From NCBI GenBank assembly GCA_013399305.1, contig VXAI01000647.1, positions 72,428 to 136,427 on the forward strand: 64,000 nt of DNA, read 5' to 3'. The notes beneath the pieces are model-generated. The model was not told the DNA's origin. It did not search any database and worked only from the letters and a program-made list of their open reading frames with translations. The position numbers were made by a program, and so were the translations under genes. Numbering within the stretch: the stretch's first letter is position 1; the number at the start of each line of letters is the position of its first letter. This DNA is from Rostratula benghalensis (taxonomy: Eukaryota > Chordata > Aves > Charadriiformes > Rostratulidae). Below are positions 1-11,967 of this stretch, piece by piece.

Positions 1-215
1 TAAATAATAATAAAATTGGAGTCCCTGGAGTTCCTGGCGGACTGTTTAACATGCGGCTCACAGTCGGGTGTGTGCGCTGGCATGAAGCAGCGCTGCACAA
101 AGCTGTACCCCCAGGACTGCGGCGGGGCGGGTGCGGAGGAAGCTCTCCCCGGGGTTTCTCCTGGCAACAGCGCAGGGTTGCTGGGAAACAGAATTACTTA
201 AATGGGGAGAAACTT
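1..215. promoter_or_regulatory. CpG-rich block with X-box-like motifs
   Basis: This stretch is far more GC- and CpG-rich than the AT-rich DNA after it; CpGs concentrate at about 40-175. It contains three sites resembling the RFX X-box (GTNRCC-spacer-RGYAAC): GTTTCTCCTGGCAAC at 154-168, GTTGCTGGGAAAC at 177-189, and a lone TGGCAAC half site near 224-230. The block is cut by the window edge, so a larger CpG island or first exon could lie upstream. No coding frame is recognisable. RFX sites often drive ciliary or neural genes, but that role is inference here. Confidence 0.35.
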
Positions 216-1448
216 TACCCAACTGGCAACCACTTGAATGCAAATAAGGCTTGAAGGAGACTTCTCTTGCTGATACCGTAATTTCCCTCTCCAAAATGAA
301 AAATGAATCCAGAGGTTCTTTATTCAGAGGATTATGTGTGGATGCTGCTCTGAGGAATCATTCAAAGTTGTGTAATAAAAGAGGATAATTATTTCTAGTA
401 AAAGGTAGTGGTGTGGTACACAGGACTCAATAGCTTCTTGTTGCTGGGGCTCGGAAAAGGGATGTAACGTCTGAATTTGCCAAATTTGTGTTGTTAAATA
501 AACCTGCCAGTTATGAGAATTAAACACAAGGGTTACATTTACACAGGTTATTTTTTTCCCTACAGAATATTTCTTATTATTTGATGTGAATCCTTGGATA
601 CATTGTACTTCTTTGGTTAATTGTGTCCATTTATCTTTAGTGCAATTATTGCATGAATGACATTGACCTGCCATTTAGGTAATTTTGCAATTTTTGACTC
701 AGAAAGAAAAGCATCTCACTTTCTTCACTTGGTCTCCATGCTACTATTTAAAAAGCCTTTTGTGCTTGGATGCTCAAGATCTGTGGCACCAGCTGTGTCT
801 TTAGTTGTGTTGGTGTAACTCGAACGAACAAATGGTCTTTTTCAATATGGTATTTGGCTGACTTCATCATAGTCACAGCTAGCACATAGTTTGCATGATG
901 CTTATGGGGAAGACTTAGGTTGGTTATAAGGGATGGGCTGTTGCAGATATTCACATACAAGTAGGCACTGCTAAAATACCACATAGTAAATCAGGATGTG
1001 CCCTGTGTCATGTATGTCCCTCTGTAAGGCTCGTTTGGTGAATGTAAATCACATGGGACTAGGTTGCTCATTTCTCCTTCTCTTTCCACACCAGAGAGGA
1101 AAGTATGGGGGGCAAAATCTTTATTTTTGCTTTATATTGTACCAGGTATGGAGCTGGGAGAGAGCACTGGAAGGGACTGTATGTGTTCCGAATTGCTGCT
1201 GCAAGCATTGCTAAAGCAATACACAGAGATATGCTTTTATATGTAAAACAGTCACTTCCGTGTTTAATTTGTCAAATAATGAATGTCAAAAGACATTTAA
1301 ACCAGGTGAATAGTGTCCCCAAAATGCCTCTTTCACTGGATGCAAAGGTGACCACTGGATGCTCCAGTGACCAGATCTGGTGAAGGCATCTGTACTGGAA
1401 CCAGTTAAAACATAACTTCCATCCTGTCTTTGCTGTCTTAGGTGACTG
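216..1448. other. Unique AT-rich DNA, no gene seen
   Basis: There is no repeat tail, splice-flanked exon or recognisable protein. A 116-codon minus-strand frame (324-674) contains a CxxCxxC cluster but matches no family I know and lacks gene context; I treat it as chance. Confidence 0.5.
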
Positions 1449-1770
1449 TTTGGGTTGGAAGGTACTTTTAAAAGCCATCTAGTTCAACCCCTCTGCAATG
1501 AACAGAGACATCTTCAACTACATCAGGTTGCCCAGAGCCCCGTCCAGCCTGTCCTGGAATGGTTCCCAGGATGGGGCACCCACTACCTCTCTGGGCAACC
1601 TGGGCCAGGGTCTCACCACCCTTACTGTAAAAAATGTCTTCCTGATACTTGGTCTGAATATCTCCATGTTCAGTTTAAAGCCATCATCCCTTGTTGTTCT
1701 CTTCTCCAGGCCGAACACCCCCAACTTTCTCAGCAGCAGAGGTGTTCCAGCCCTCTGGTCGTTTTTGTGG
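1449..1770 (-). mobile_element. CR1 LINE 3' fragment
   Basis: On the plus strand the copy reads as reversed CR1: GTTTGGGTTGGAAGG near the start, then the CATCTAGTTCAACCCC block and the CTGGGCAACCTGGGCCAGG block. The minus-strand frame across 1518-1823 carries the degraded ORF2 C-terminus (FFTVRVVRPW and LPREVVGAPS). The terminal ATTCTATGA repeats are lost and the 5' part is truncated, as is usual for CR1. It belongs to the 'GATGGGGCA' type also seen at 46.5 and 49.1 kb. The element is dead; no intact reverse transcriptase is present. Confidence 0.9.
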
Positions 1771-2115
1771 CCAAAACCAGAGAGTGCACAATCTTCCATG
1801 GGCCCATTCACTTGTATTTCCATTATGCAGCTGCTTGCTGTTGGTTAAATCATCAACATGTCTGTCCCAGTCTTCCATTTGGAAGGGTTTCTTAGGGGTG
1901 AAATGCTTTGAGTATTTATAATATTCTGTTAGTTTTGACCCTATTATTTATTGCCCTTTTTACCACTTTTTGTGTCTATGTAGTCAGTTAGCATCTCTTC
2001 TTTTTCTTTTATTTCTTTGATGAGAGGAGAGAGAGTCGTCCCATGCCTTCTTCTCCTGTGTTCTGTTAACGAGTAAAGCTATTTTAATTTTATTTAATAA
2101 ATTATTTTAAAAACA
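1771..2115. other. Spacer between two CR1 copies
   Basis: AT- and T-rich DNA with no feature recognised. Confidence 0.5.
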
Positions 2116-2492
2116 TCATAGAATCACAGAATGCTCTGGGATTGGAAGGGACCTCTGGAGATCATCTCCTCCAACCCCCTGCCACAGCAGGGCCACCCAG
2201 AGCAGGTCCCACAGGAAGGTGTCCAGGTGGGGTTGGAATGTCTCCAGAGAAGGAGACTCCACCACCTCTCTGGGCAGCCTCTGCCAGGGCTCTGCCACCC
2301 TCATAGGGAAGAAGTTCCTCCTCCTGTTGAGATGGAACTTCTTCTGGTCCAGTTTGGGCCCGTTCCCTCTTGTCCTGTCCCTGGGCACCCCTGAGAAAAG
2401 CCTGGCCTCCTGACACCCCCCCTTGAAGTATTTCTAGGTGTTGATCAGATCCCCCCCTCAGCCTTCGCTTCTGCAGACTAAAAAGCCCCAAA
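2116..2492 (-). mobile_element. CR1 LINE 3' fragment
   Basis: It begins with CATAGAATCACAGAATG, the reversed 3' tail, and runs through GGAAGGGACCTCTGGAGATC to a CCCCCCTCAGCCTTC block. The minus-strand frame 2116-2388 keeps [20 protein letters not shown], the end of ORF2. The copy is of the 'ACATTCCAACCCC' type and is among the better preserved here, suggesting a younger insertion. It is 5'-truncated and has no promoter or intact ORF. Confidence 0.95.
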
Positions 2493-4148
2493 ATATATCA
2501 TCACCCTAATTTTCAGCATAGTAGAGCTCTGCTATATATGGTATTCTTAAAGAAAAGGGTAACTGCTATGGAGACCCATTCAGAGTAGACAAGATTCTGA
2601 TTTACGTTATGGTTACGTGGCCAGATTAGCTCAGTGAAAGCCAGGTGTGGATTTACAGCATAACAATAGCTCCAGGTGACTGCCTACGTGGATGCCTTTG
2701 TTGTGCAGTCAATGCCAAATAATCCCTCTCGGTTTCATTGGGCTGTTACATTTACTCTGGGGTAAAAACCTGCGGTTATCACAAAGAGATGCTCTAATAT
2801 GTTAAGAATTTTGTTTGTGCGAACCATTTTTATTTTCTCTGGTTTTTCCCAGAACAGCACAACCAAAATTAATTGAGGGAACAATGTTATTTAATGACCT
2901 ATCCCCGTAGCTGGTATTCAGTGCAAAGCCTTGAAATTTTTTTCTTGCCCTAAGAGTTATTCTGGTTGCCCTGAGTCTGGCTCCTTTCAAATGCCATTTC
3001 ACAGAATGACAATCTTCCTTTCTTTTCATTGATTTTCTTGGTTAATGTTCATATACCACAGTTTCAATAATAAAGAAAACAATTTCCAAAGTCAGGTTAT
3101 GCTAAATATGAGTTAAGTTGTTCACATATGGAAGTGTAAGAAGAGCAGCAGCTTTAGTTCTCTCGGAACCCTCAGGAAGTTCAGTAGTAAAACCCCTCAT
3201 ACTTGAATGGATTTGCAAGAAGGTAAGTGCAGAATAGACCTTGTATTAGGTTACCATAAAGCAGATTTAAGGTTCTTTGACTGTTTCAGCTATTAACCTC
3301 TGTCTCTTAGTCCTTTTGTGTTTCTTTGATGTGTAGTATTTACTTTGAATTTTTTTGGCTTAAAAAGCCTCTGTGGTTTAATTAATGTCTTCCTGTCAAA
3401 TTTATACCTTCAAACTACAGCTGCTTTAGCTTCAGCTTTATGTAATTTTTATTAAATTTACTTTTACTTTGAGAACATTGAATTATTTGGCTTGTAATGT
3501 GCTGTGTGATAGGCATTGCTTTAGCTTTGCATGCTAATATTTTATTTATTATGTGTAGAATTTCAGTGGTGTAGATACATTTGTATATTGCTCTCACTTT
3601 GTTACTTGCAGATTTTTATGGTACGTGTGAAACTTCCATTTAAATTTCTAGTACAATTAAAATAATACACCTAAATAAGTTCTTAGTTCAACTAAGATAA
3701 AAACCTGTGGAATATATAATGATTTTTATTGCAGTTTCTATTGCTCATGGTTAATTCCTGTTGCAGCTATCCAGAGTTAGAGTTAGTGGTATTTCATCCA
3801 CATGGGTGAAGAGATTATTTCAGTCTTAGTTTTGAGGATGGGATCTTATTTTCTGTTGAGAAATGTGGCAAAGTAGATTCTATCTGTATTTTTACTGTAG
3901 TTTGAGCTTGACTTTTCAGGATTTTTACTTTCCAGGAGCCTCCGAAGATGTTTTAAGGACTGCCCAAATTTCGGAATGGCTGAGAAGTAGAAATCTAGCA
4001 GGAACTAATTCTTTTGGTGTCCCTCAATGTGAGACAGAAAGGTCTGTGCTCTCTTTGGGGACAGAGATTGGGTACCTGAGACACCTTCTGATACCTTCTG
4101 TTAGGAACCCAGTGAGGCAGCAGAAGTATCGTGCAAGGGATTCTTGTT
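2493..4148. other. Unique AT-rich DNA, no gene seen
   Basis: Only short chance frames occur. A 108-codon plus frame (3863-4189) runs into the following CR1 and is not credible as a gene. Confidence 0.5.
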
Positions 4149-4410
4149 CACAGAATCGCAGAATCGTCATGGTTGGAAAGGACCTCTGAGTTCATTGAGT
4201 CCAACCATACACACACACCAAAACCCCCTACAATCTTGGCCACCAGAGCAGTCCTGAAGTGCCACATCTACATTTTCATTAAATACCTCCAGGGATGGTG
4301 ACTCCACCACCTCCCTGGGCAGGTTGTTCCAGTGCCTGACCACTCTTGCAGTAAAGTCATTCTTCCTAATGTCTAATATATACCTCCCCTGCCGCAACAA
4401 TTGTAGACCT
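4149..4410 (-). mobile_element. CR1 LINE 3' fragment
   Basis: It starts with CACAGAATCGCAGAATCG followed by GGTTGGAAAGGACCTCTGAG and GTCCAACCATA. The minus frame 4167-4400 retains [20 protein letters not shown] of the ORF2 terminus. It is of the 'CCAACCATCA' type, also seen at 20.2, 22.5, 30.5 and 43.9 kb. A short CACACACA expansion sits just inside the tail (about 4209-4220). Confidence 0.92.
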
Positions 4411-4431
4411 CAACAACCACACTGGTGGGTG

Positions 4432-4479
4432 GTTTTTTTGGGTTTTTTTTTTTTTGTTTTGTTTTTGTTTTTTTTTATT
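4432..4479. repeat. T/G low-complexity tract
   Basis: Long T runs interrupted by single Gs or short G runs directly follow the CR1. This is simple sequence, and length errors in the assembly are likely. Confidence 0.85.
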
Positions 4480-4829
4480 GCTCCTGCTCCCCATGTTCGT
4501 AGTTGGTCATCCCTGCAGGTTTCCCACCGCCTGCAGTTTCACTGACCATCAGTCCTGCTTGCTGGGTTTGCTCTTGGCTGTGCTCTCCTGGTTCTGTTTT
4601 GCCTCTTGCTCCTACCAGCTGTGTTTGCAGTCTGACCTGTTTTGCTGAGTCCCTTCCAGAAAGAAGTGGGAAGGAAAAGATACTTTATACCCAGCATGCA
4701 GAGATGAAGTCATCAGGTTATTTGATTTAATTTGTCATCAAATTGCTTTTCAAACTACCTGAAGGATGTTCTCTTTTACTGGAGTAGGATAGCATCCCAC
4801 TCAGGAAAAGCTGGATTCAGACTCTAACG
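4480..4829. other. Spacer, no gene seen
   Basis: Pyrimidine-rich DNA (about 4480-4640) with no recognisable element or exon. Confidence 0.45.
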
Positions 4830-5043
4830 CTGAGAAGCCGGCATGAGAGGGAACACTTCTTCCCTGTGAGGGTGGCAGAGCCTTGGTAGAAGCTGCCCAG
4901 AGAGGTGGTGGAGTCTCCATCTCTGGAGACATTCCAACCCCACCTGGACACCTTCCTGTGCAACTTGGTCTGGGTGGCCCTGCTCTGGCAGGGGGTTGGA
5001 GTGGATGATCTCCAGAGGTCCTTTCCAAGCCCTATGATTCTGT
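4830..5043 (+). mobile_element. CR1 LINE 3' fragment
   Basis: Sense-oriented CR1 end: CTTCTTCCCTGTGAGGGTGG, then AGAGAGGTGGTGGAGTCTCC and CTCTGGAGACATTCCAACCC, ending at the tail CCTATGATTCTGTG. The plus frame at 4905-5111 shows [17 protein letters not shown] of ORF2. It is the same type as the copy at 2.1 kb but in opposite orientation. Confidence 0.93.
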
Positions 5044-6988
5044 GCCTGAAGCCTGTTTCTGTGCCAGTGAATGGAACTGTATCAGGGCCCCAGCCCGGTA
5101 GATGTAAATGACTCAGATCATCTCTGTGAAATTCCTAGGGAGATCCTGGATCTGCCTTTGCCCCGGTCAACCAGTAGGTTCCTCTTGAAATTCCTAGATG
5201 TGGTTCAGGAGTTACCATGAACTGGGGACTGTTTCCAGTTGCCAGTTTGATGCAGCCATCATTTTTTCGGAGCGTACGAGTGTGGTGTGGCTGTGCCTGG
5301 GCTGATGGCACAGCCCCAGAGGATGGACTCTGTGGTCATGAAGTAGCCATCAGCAGGACTTAGGAGCCTCCCCAGTCTTTGATCGTGCAGAATTGCAGAT
5401 GCTGAGACTTGCCCTCTCACATTTAAATGACTAAATTTAAGTCCTCATTAAGGAGCCATCCTTGTGTTGAGCATTTCACACAGCAATTAAGACCTACTCA
5501 GTGTTTGATTTAATTTACAACAATTAAAAGCTTTTTGAGTGAGAGAGAAAAAAATAGAGTATCAAATATGTATCTTGTATGTGTGGAGATCTGTGCACTG
5601 ACATTTCTGGGGACTACTGGTGTAAAAATATGTCCCTGTAGTTTTTCTAATTATAATGGAGTTGGAAAATGAGGAAAAAATTGTTCTCTCTGGGCTGATG
5701 ACTGGATGCAGATGAGGGATTCTGAGACATTAATTTCTGATGGACTGTTTAAAATATTTAATTTGTGAAAATTTAATTGTTGAAGAGAATGTTGAGCACA
5801 ACATCCAAGCACTTTGTACTTGAATTTTACAAGACAGTCCTTTTTTCCTGCAGAACAAAGATTATGTTCTTACTCCTCACACATGGACAGTCAATTATGA
5901 GAGGGTAACCTGACCATATTTTGGATGAATTGTTGTAGTTGTCTGATTTTTCAAAAGCATTCTTTTTCATAATCACTGAAGATATTTTGATTTTTGTGAG
6001 TGTCTGTTTTTCTCCTGAGAACTAAAAAGAAATTATAAGCAGTTAAGGCTACAAATGTGGTTTAAACTTGCATGTGGCACTCTGTGTATAATGCATGTAT
6101 CTAAGGCTCGGGGGTGGTACTGGACAAAGAGAATGGGAAAACATTTTAAGTTATGAATGCAAATTCAGTTTGATACACTCAGAAAAAAAAAAAAAAAAAA
6201 GTACTCAAAAAAACCCTGAAGATGAACACATCTAGCGAAGACTGGCTCATGTATTTTGCAATTTCAGACTGGGGAGTCACGCCAGCAGAAGATGCGTAGT
6301 TGAAGTATATTCCCAGGGTGGAATATTTAGGAAGTTATTGATAGCTTCCCATAGAGTCTGGCCTTGCAATTTGTTTGCTTTGCAAAGCTGAAGAACTCTG
6401 CTCAACGGCGTGACATCCCTAAACCCACCACACTGCGGCACGGTTCAGGAATGCAGATTTGATTTTGAACTGAATTCGACTGGAACAATCCCTTTCTGGT
6501 GCTAATCCTTTTCTGCAGCATTGTTCAACTATTTCAGCCTCTACAGAAAAGGCCACAGTCCGCCATACGTGATGTTGTCAAAATGATATATGATAACTGG
6601 TAAATGAAGGTGGTAAATGGTCAGGTGCTAAGGAAAAGACAGTTCATCCTGTAGCAAAGTTAATTGGGTACCTCCAAAACTATGCAAAACAAGCTGTCAC
6701 AGGTGGTCCCTGCTAGGGATGTCTCATCAGTCTATAGGTTGGTCACCCTGGGAGTCTGGGAGACCTGAGGTGCACACCAATGGTCCTTGCAGATCTAGTC
6801 CCTCACTTTCAGATTTTTCATGCATTTATAGACCTTTGTTCTTGTTTTCTTTTGGATTTTTTCCATTTTTGTGGTTGAATCTGGGAATGTCCACTTCATC
6901 TGTTGCTATCTTCCTGTGATTCTTCTGTGTGGCTGCAATATTCCTTTTTCTTAAATTTTTTATTTTTATTTTTCAGCCATGTTTTGTA
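5044..6988. other. Unique AT-rich DNA with an A-tract
   Basis: No exon or mobile element is recognised. An 18-base A run lies at 6183-6200. Confidence 0.5.
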
Positions 6989-7094
6989 TCATAGAATCAT
7001 AGAATGGTTTGGGTTGGAAGGGACCTCTAAGATCATCTAGTTCCAGCCCCCCTGCCCTGGGCAGGGACACCTCCCACTAGACCTGGTTACTCAA
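6989..7094 (-). mobile_element. CR1 LINE tail fragment
   Basis: It opens with a canonical reversed tail, TCATAGAATCATAGAATGG, followed by GTTTGGGTTGGAAGGGACC and the GGGCAGGGACACCTCCCACT block, then stops. Only about 105 bp of the 3' end is present, a very short 5' truncation. The sequence is close to consensus. Confidence 0.95.
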
Positions 7095-8060
7095 ATTCCC
7101 ATCATTCTCCTTTTATATTGGTCTTTATGTCATAGTTTCATTCACTCACGTATGGATTTTTAGAGCCTCACCAGGGTTTGGCTATTTAATAATAAATGAA
7201 ACCAAGAAAAGTGGAGAGTCATCAGGCAATTCATTGTCATCATCTCTCTGTAAGAACAGCCCAGGTAAAAGTAGCTTTTTTTTCTGTCATGTAATTTACC
7301 CTTTAATAATAAATCAATAAAGCCTCTGGCTCCAAAATTAGACTCCTAAAAAACCTGTGGCTTGTTCTCAGAGGAACTGGCTTCACTTATCTCTAATGGG
7401 AATGCCCAGAAATGATAACAGGAGAGGGATAGCAGAAAGGCTAATAGAGTTACCTCTGACATGACAAACATGCCATGTTAAGAATGAGTTTATTCTTAAG
7501 AATAAAATGTTTTGGGGAATATCATGTGTGTGCTGCTTCTGAGCAATATTCCCTTATCAGGTGGGGAGGATGAAGTGTTACACAGCTGTCGTTGATCCAT
7601 AGCATTTGGATTTTCAGTCAAGGAAGACAAAAAGGAAAATGAGAGGTAGACCTGACACTGAAGTAGCTATGTGAGGTTAAAACATCTTAGAGAGTTTTCC
7701 AATGGGTAAAGGCCCTTTTATGTGTACAAAAACCTGTTACCATTTTTAGTTCATATTATCTGTATTTCAGCATGCATTTACTGTGTTTCAAGAGAAAAAG
7801 TAGGCCTATAAATGTGTTTTCCGTTTTGTACATCATTCTCTGATGTTAATTTGTCCCATAAAACTTGCCTGGTAGATTTGCCTTCCCTGCCAGAGAAGAA
7901 AATGAGCTGTGGTTAGATGCGGAAGGAGAGCCAGTCTGTGGGTGATTCCTATATTTGATTCCAAACATAACACCTTATATAAATGAGTTACTTCTGAGTT
8001 TTCCACTTGTGAGGTGGGAAATCATGGTCATTCGACAGGTATACTAGGACAGGTATCAAG
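7095..8060. other. Unique AT-rich DNA, no gene seen
   Basis: This begins the long stretch (to 19,485) in which I see no CR1. No exon is recognised. Confidence 0.45.
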
Positions 8061-8092
8061 GTGTGTGTGTGTATATATATATATGTATATAT
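8061..8092. repeat. (GT)n(TA)n microsatellite
   Basis: A GT run changes into a TA run with one interruption. It is ordinary simple sequence, probably polymorphic. Confidence 0.9.
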
Positions 8093-9658
8093 TTGTGAGA
8101 GGCATTAGAGTGACATGGAAAAATATGTAAATAAAGGCATTTTGAGACAAGGCAGAAGAGAAGACATCAGGTGGCTTTCGTCGGGAGAATATTAAATGAA
8201 TAAATTGTTTAGGCATCAAAGTGAAACATATAAAAGATGGAAAAAAAGAATTTCAATTAAGTGATGACCACTGCACAGATAAATACTACTTTTTTCCTAA
8301 TTCATAAAAGAAAGATCAAAGTGCTATCTAAGATATTGCAAAAGAATAAATTTGCAGGTTTTTCTTTGAGCATGGGGATGTGGGAGGTGTTGAAGGACAG
8401 ACCTGCAGGTTGTTTTTTAATGGGAAACTTCTCAACAGTGAAGATGGTCAAATTTGGACTAGAGATGGATAAAGGAATAATTGGAGAGAAATGTGAGGAA
8501 TTCAAGTCTTCCTATATTTTGATGCATTGGAAGAGGAAAACCATCAATGACATATCTGGAGAATAGCTGGAGATAGGGGAATGCCCACAAGAAAGATGTT
8601 AGAGACAAAAAGTACTTAATAGAGTTACAAATAGAGCCTCATGTCATTGGAGTGGGTCAAGTAACCTGAGATTTGAGTACTGGGTCATTGCAGCCTCCCA
8701 TGGAAAAGGCAGAGTCTTAGTGCAAGAAAGAAGTGACAGCAGAACTGTGGTAGACCCAGCTGACAATAAGGAGAAAAGCAAATTGGAGAAGTTAGTGGGG
8801 GAAGTGAGGTGGAAAATAGGCAGAGAACGTGGAAAAAAAAGTCCTGAAACTGTGGAGAAAGTTTTGTATTTTCTTCCTATCTGGACAATATTGGATTAAG
8901 TGGGACATGAGATTGATTTGGGCTGGAAACTTATTTATGGGAAGGAGGAGAAATTGGTTGCACTGAAAGATTTTGACATCTCATATTGGAGGAAGATGCA
9001 TCTTGGAAGGCAACGCTGAGGGTGGTGTAAGCAATTTCAGTGGAGTGGAGCAGAACTGCAATTACAGAGTATTTAAGAGAAGAGAGAGGGAATTAGGAGA
9101 GCTACAGTAAACTACACATTTGAAAAAATTGCTTTAAGACAGGAAGAGGGTAGTCATTTCTGCAAATGAGATCCACTGTATTTGGAGGAGTGTGTATTGA
9201 GAGAGAAAATAAGGCTCTTCATCTTATTAGCAAAGCTCTTTTCAGGAAACTGTTCGGCTGTTAGGGAATATCTTTGTTTTTCCTGCCTCACTTTTAGTAA
9301 GAGTAATGAAGAATAGTTAAAATGGTTCACTTCTGTTGGAATGATATGTATTTTTTGGAATATAGCTGAAATGCTCTGTTGTCAATACGTACACTTTTTG
9401 AAGGAAAACGAATTAAAAGATGAGTTTCTAATAGTGACTGCTGAAGTGGTGTAGCCTTTCAGAGGTAATTCCACTGACAGTAATTTCTATGAGATCTTTT
9501 TGTTCCCCTGTTGATGCCTGATGGTCTTTTGGTAAAGGCAAACTGACATATTAGAATTTTCTGTCAAGTGCATAAAGAAAAGAAATAGAAAAATTATACA
9601 TAGGTGTATTTTTTTCCCAAGCTGGTCTGTCATAACGATGCTAGGTGCTAATTGAAAT
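8093..9658. other. Purine-rich tract, no gene seen
   Basis: From about 8360 to 9240 the plus strand is strongly enriched in G and A, with many GGAGAA/AAGAGG-like runs and few C or T runs. A 101-codon plus frame (8261-8566) overlaps but matches no family I know. The skew could come from an old repeat, a transcribed strand or drift. Confidence 0.4.
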
Positions 9659-9768
9659 GATAGGATGTGCAATGTTTTGAGGCATAAATGTGATTTTAAA
9701 GTTAATGATGTTTGATAGGATGTACAATGTTTTGAGGCATAAATGTGATTTTACAGTTAACGATGTTT
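9659..9768. repeat. 55-bp tandem duplication
   Basis: Two adjacent 55-bp units (9659-9713 and 9714-9768) begin GATAGGATGT and end GATGTTT. By eye they differ at three positions, so the duplication is fairly recent or under constraint. No ORF or known repeat is associated. Confidence 0.95.
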
Positions 9769-11559
9769 CTTCTGGAGTTGGGAGGCTTTTGGTACAGACA
9801 CAGGTAGATCTGCTGCAGTCACTTGAAACAGGGCAAGGGGAGCTTGGGAGGATGTCTAATTTATCCGTCTGTCTTAAGGTCAGAGAATTAACCGTTTTTT
9901 TTTAAAAGAATAATCAGTAGTTGAGATCACACAGTCTGTCACAGGATGTAGCAGTTGTTACCTTTAGAAAGTTTAAGGCTTGAGCAAAATCTTTATTGGT
10001 TTGCTTTAACTTTAGATTTCTTGTACTGTTCATGGCAGTTACTTCTCATTATTTTTCTTGATTAAATAGCTGTAGTGTGTGGTTTAACACTGGTTTCAGA
10101 CCTGAAATTTCAGTACCAATCTGCAGGTACCCCACTGTTCCCGGTGTGTGAGCTCCTGTTCTATTCCATGGAGGGGAGCTTGGGTGATGGGCTGAACAAG
10201 TGGGTAGGGAGAGCAAGGGAAACAAAATTGGTTGATAAATTTATTAGGAGCAATATTGATTTAGCAACTGACTTGCCTTACTTGCTAACAGGTGTATCAG
10301 AGGTGTGTCTGAGGCACAGATGAGGCAGGACAGATGCGAATTAAATGATTTACAATTTACCAGATAATCCCACTCAGCCATCTCATCGGGCATTCGTCTG
10401 CTCTCCAAAGACCTTTGGGAGATGTGGACCTTAAAGTAACACTTTACAACTCCAAGGCTTTCTTAGCCTGAGAAACAAAGCATGCTCCCGTGGTCTACTG
10501 AGGAAGAATACTTTGCCTGCTTTATTAGTCAAGAGAACTTTATCCCCAGAGGGAAGATACGAAAATCGTATCACAAAGTCCCAAATAACAACTTAGCCCC
10601 CAATCCTCTGGGACTCTATATTGAATCTCTCATCCAGAAAACAGTACTGTCCATAAACTTATAAAATTATACACTTAGGGAAGTATTTTTTTTTTTCTCC
10701 AGTTAATCTATTTTGCTCATTAATGCAATGCATACGTTTTAAAAAGTTGGCATTTTGCCTTGGCAAATAGCTTGAAGATAAAAGCAGGTTTACTCCTGTA
10801 ATTCTCCTCATATGAATTCTTGTCGTGTAGAATATCTTGAATGGAGTTCCAAAACATAATTTTCTATCCTTAAAGTCTTGCAAGACGTCAAAAAAATTTC
10901 TGCCAAAGCTAACTGTTAACTCTGAGCCATTTCTCCTATGAATGCCACGACGAGAACCCGTGCTTTTTAATTAACAGATGACATCATTGGCAACTGTGGA
11001 GATTGCTGAAGATTTTTTGTGTATTAGCTGGGATCAGATTCCTTATTAATGTTCAGCTGATTTTTAATAATGGTGGAAATGATAAGAACCGGTAGCTTTC
11101 AAGCTGGAGTTCAGAAAGTTAAAATGTGCATGACTTTCGAATGTGATCTTAATTCAAATCTATACGTCTCCTGCTCCTGGCATCTTCCCATGATTCTCGG
11201 GAGGAGAGAAGGAAAACATATTATTTTAAGGAGTATTTGGTGGCTTATTAAACTTGCACATACGCCCGCCTTCAAAAGAATCTTGATTTACTGCAGGTTG
11301 TGCATGTGTCGCATGCGGACATTTTTAGAGAACAGATTTCTTATCCCCGTGAACAGCGAATGGCTTCCAGTGCTCCACGATCAGGGAGCAAAAACCTTCT
11401 ATCCATTGTAAAAGGTAGGAAACCATGAAATCTATAAGCCGACTTGGCAGAAGCAGCGGTTGTTGGTGCCAAGATTTGGTTACTGACCCACAGTTTCCTG
11501 TTTTTAAAGATATTAATTGATTCGCAAAGAGCATCTTTTGGAAAACAAGAACTCAGACA
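9769..11559. other. Unique DNA upstream of candidate promoter
   Basis: No recognisable gene or mobile element. The small frames at 10075-10323 and 11070-11411 are unsupported. Confidence 0.45.
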
Positions 11560-11612
11560 GACTGGCACAGGCTGGAGCTCCGCCAAGGCTGCTCGGGAAG
11601 GTTGCCATGCTG

Positions 11613-11648
11613 GGAGCGAGCGAGAGAGAGAGCGAGCGAGAGAGAGCC
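11613..11648. repeat. GAGC/GAGA simple repeat
   Basis: Alternating GAGC and GAGA units, CpG-bearing, followed by a 17-base A run at 11661-11677. Confidence 0.9.
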
Positions 11649-11943
11649 GAGGAAAGAGGGAAAAAAAAAAAAAAAAAGGCAAGACTTGGCACGGCTCAGT
11701 CAAATCAGCTTCTTTTGTCTGCTTTCTCGGCTTGAGCTTCAGGAAAGAAAACCGTCCTGGGGTACAGAAAAACTCAGAACTTTTTTGGTTTTCAAACTTA
11801 GATAGCTTTTTAAGTCTCTTGGGCTGTTGGAAAGTGGTGGTACATTAAATGACGTTCAGTTACCAGTGATGAGGGAAAGAAAAGACTTCTTTAATGAAGC
11901 CTCCACAATGTCAGCTTATACTTATGGGAAATACGATATTTGA

Positions 11944-11967
11944 TTTTTTTTTTTTTTTTTTTTTTTT
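11944..11967. repeat. Poly-T tract
   Basis: A run of 24 T residues. If the region is transcribed on the plus strand, this would lie inside the proposed first exon, which slightly weakens that model. Confidence 0.95.

Noticed and set aside
324..674. 116-codon minus frame with a CxxCxxC cluster
   Set aside because: No known family, no splice or promoter context; long frames of this size are expected by chance in 64 kb.
11444..11848. 134-codon frame over the candidate promoter
   Set aside because: It translates GAGC/GAGA and poly-A repeats into Glu/Arg/Lys runs; low complexity, not a protein.
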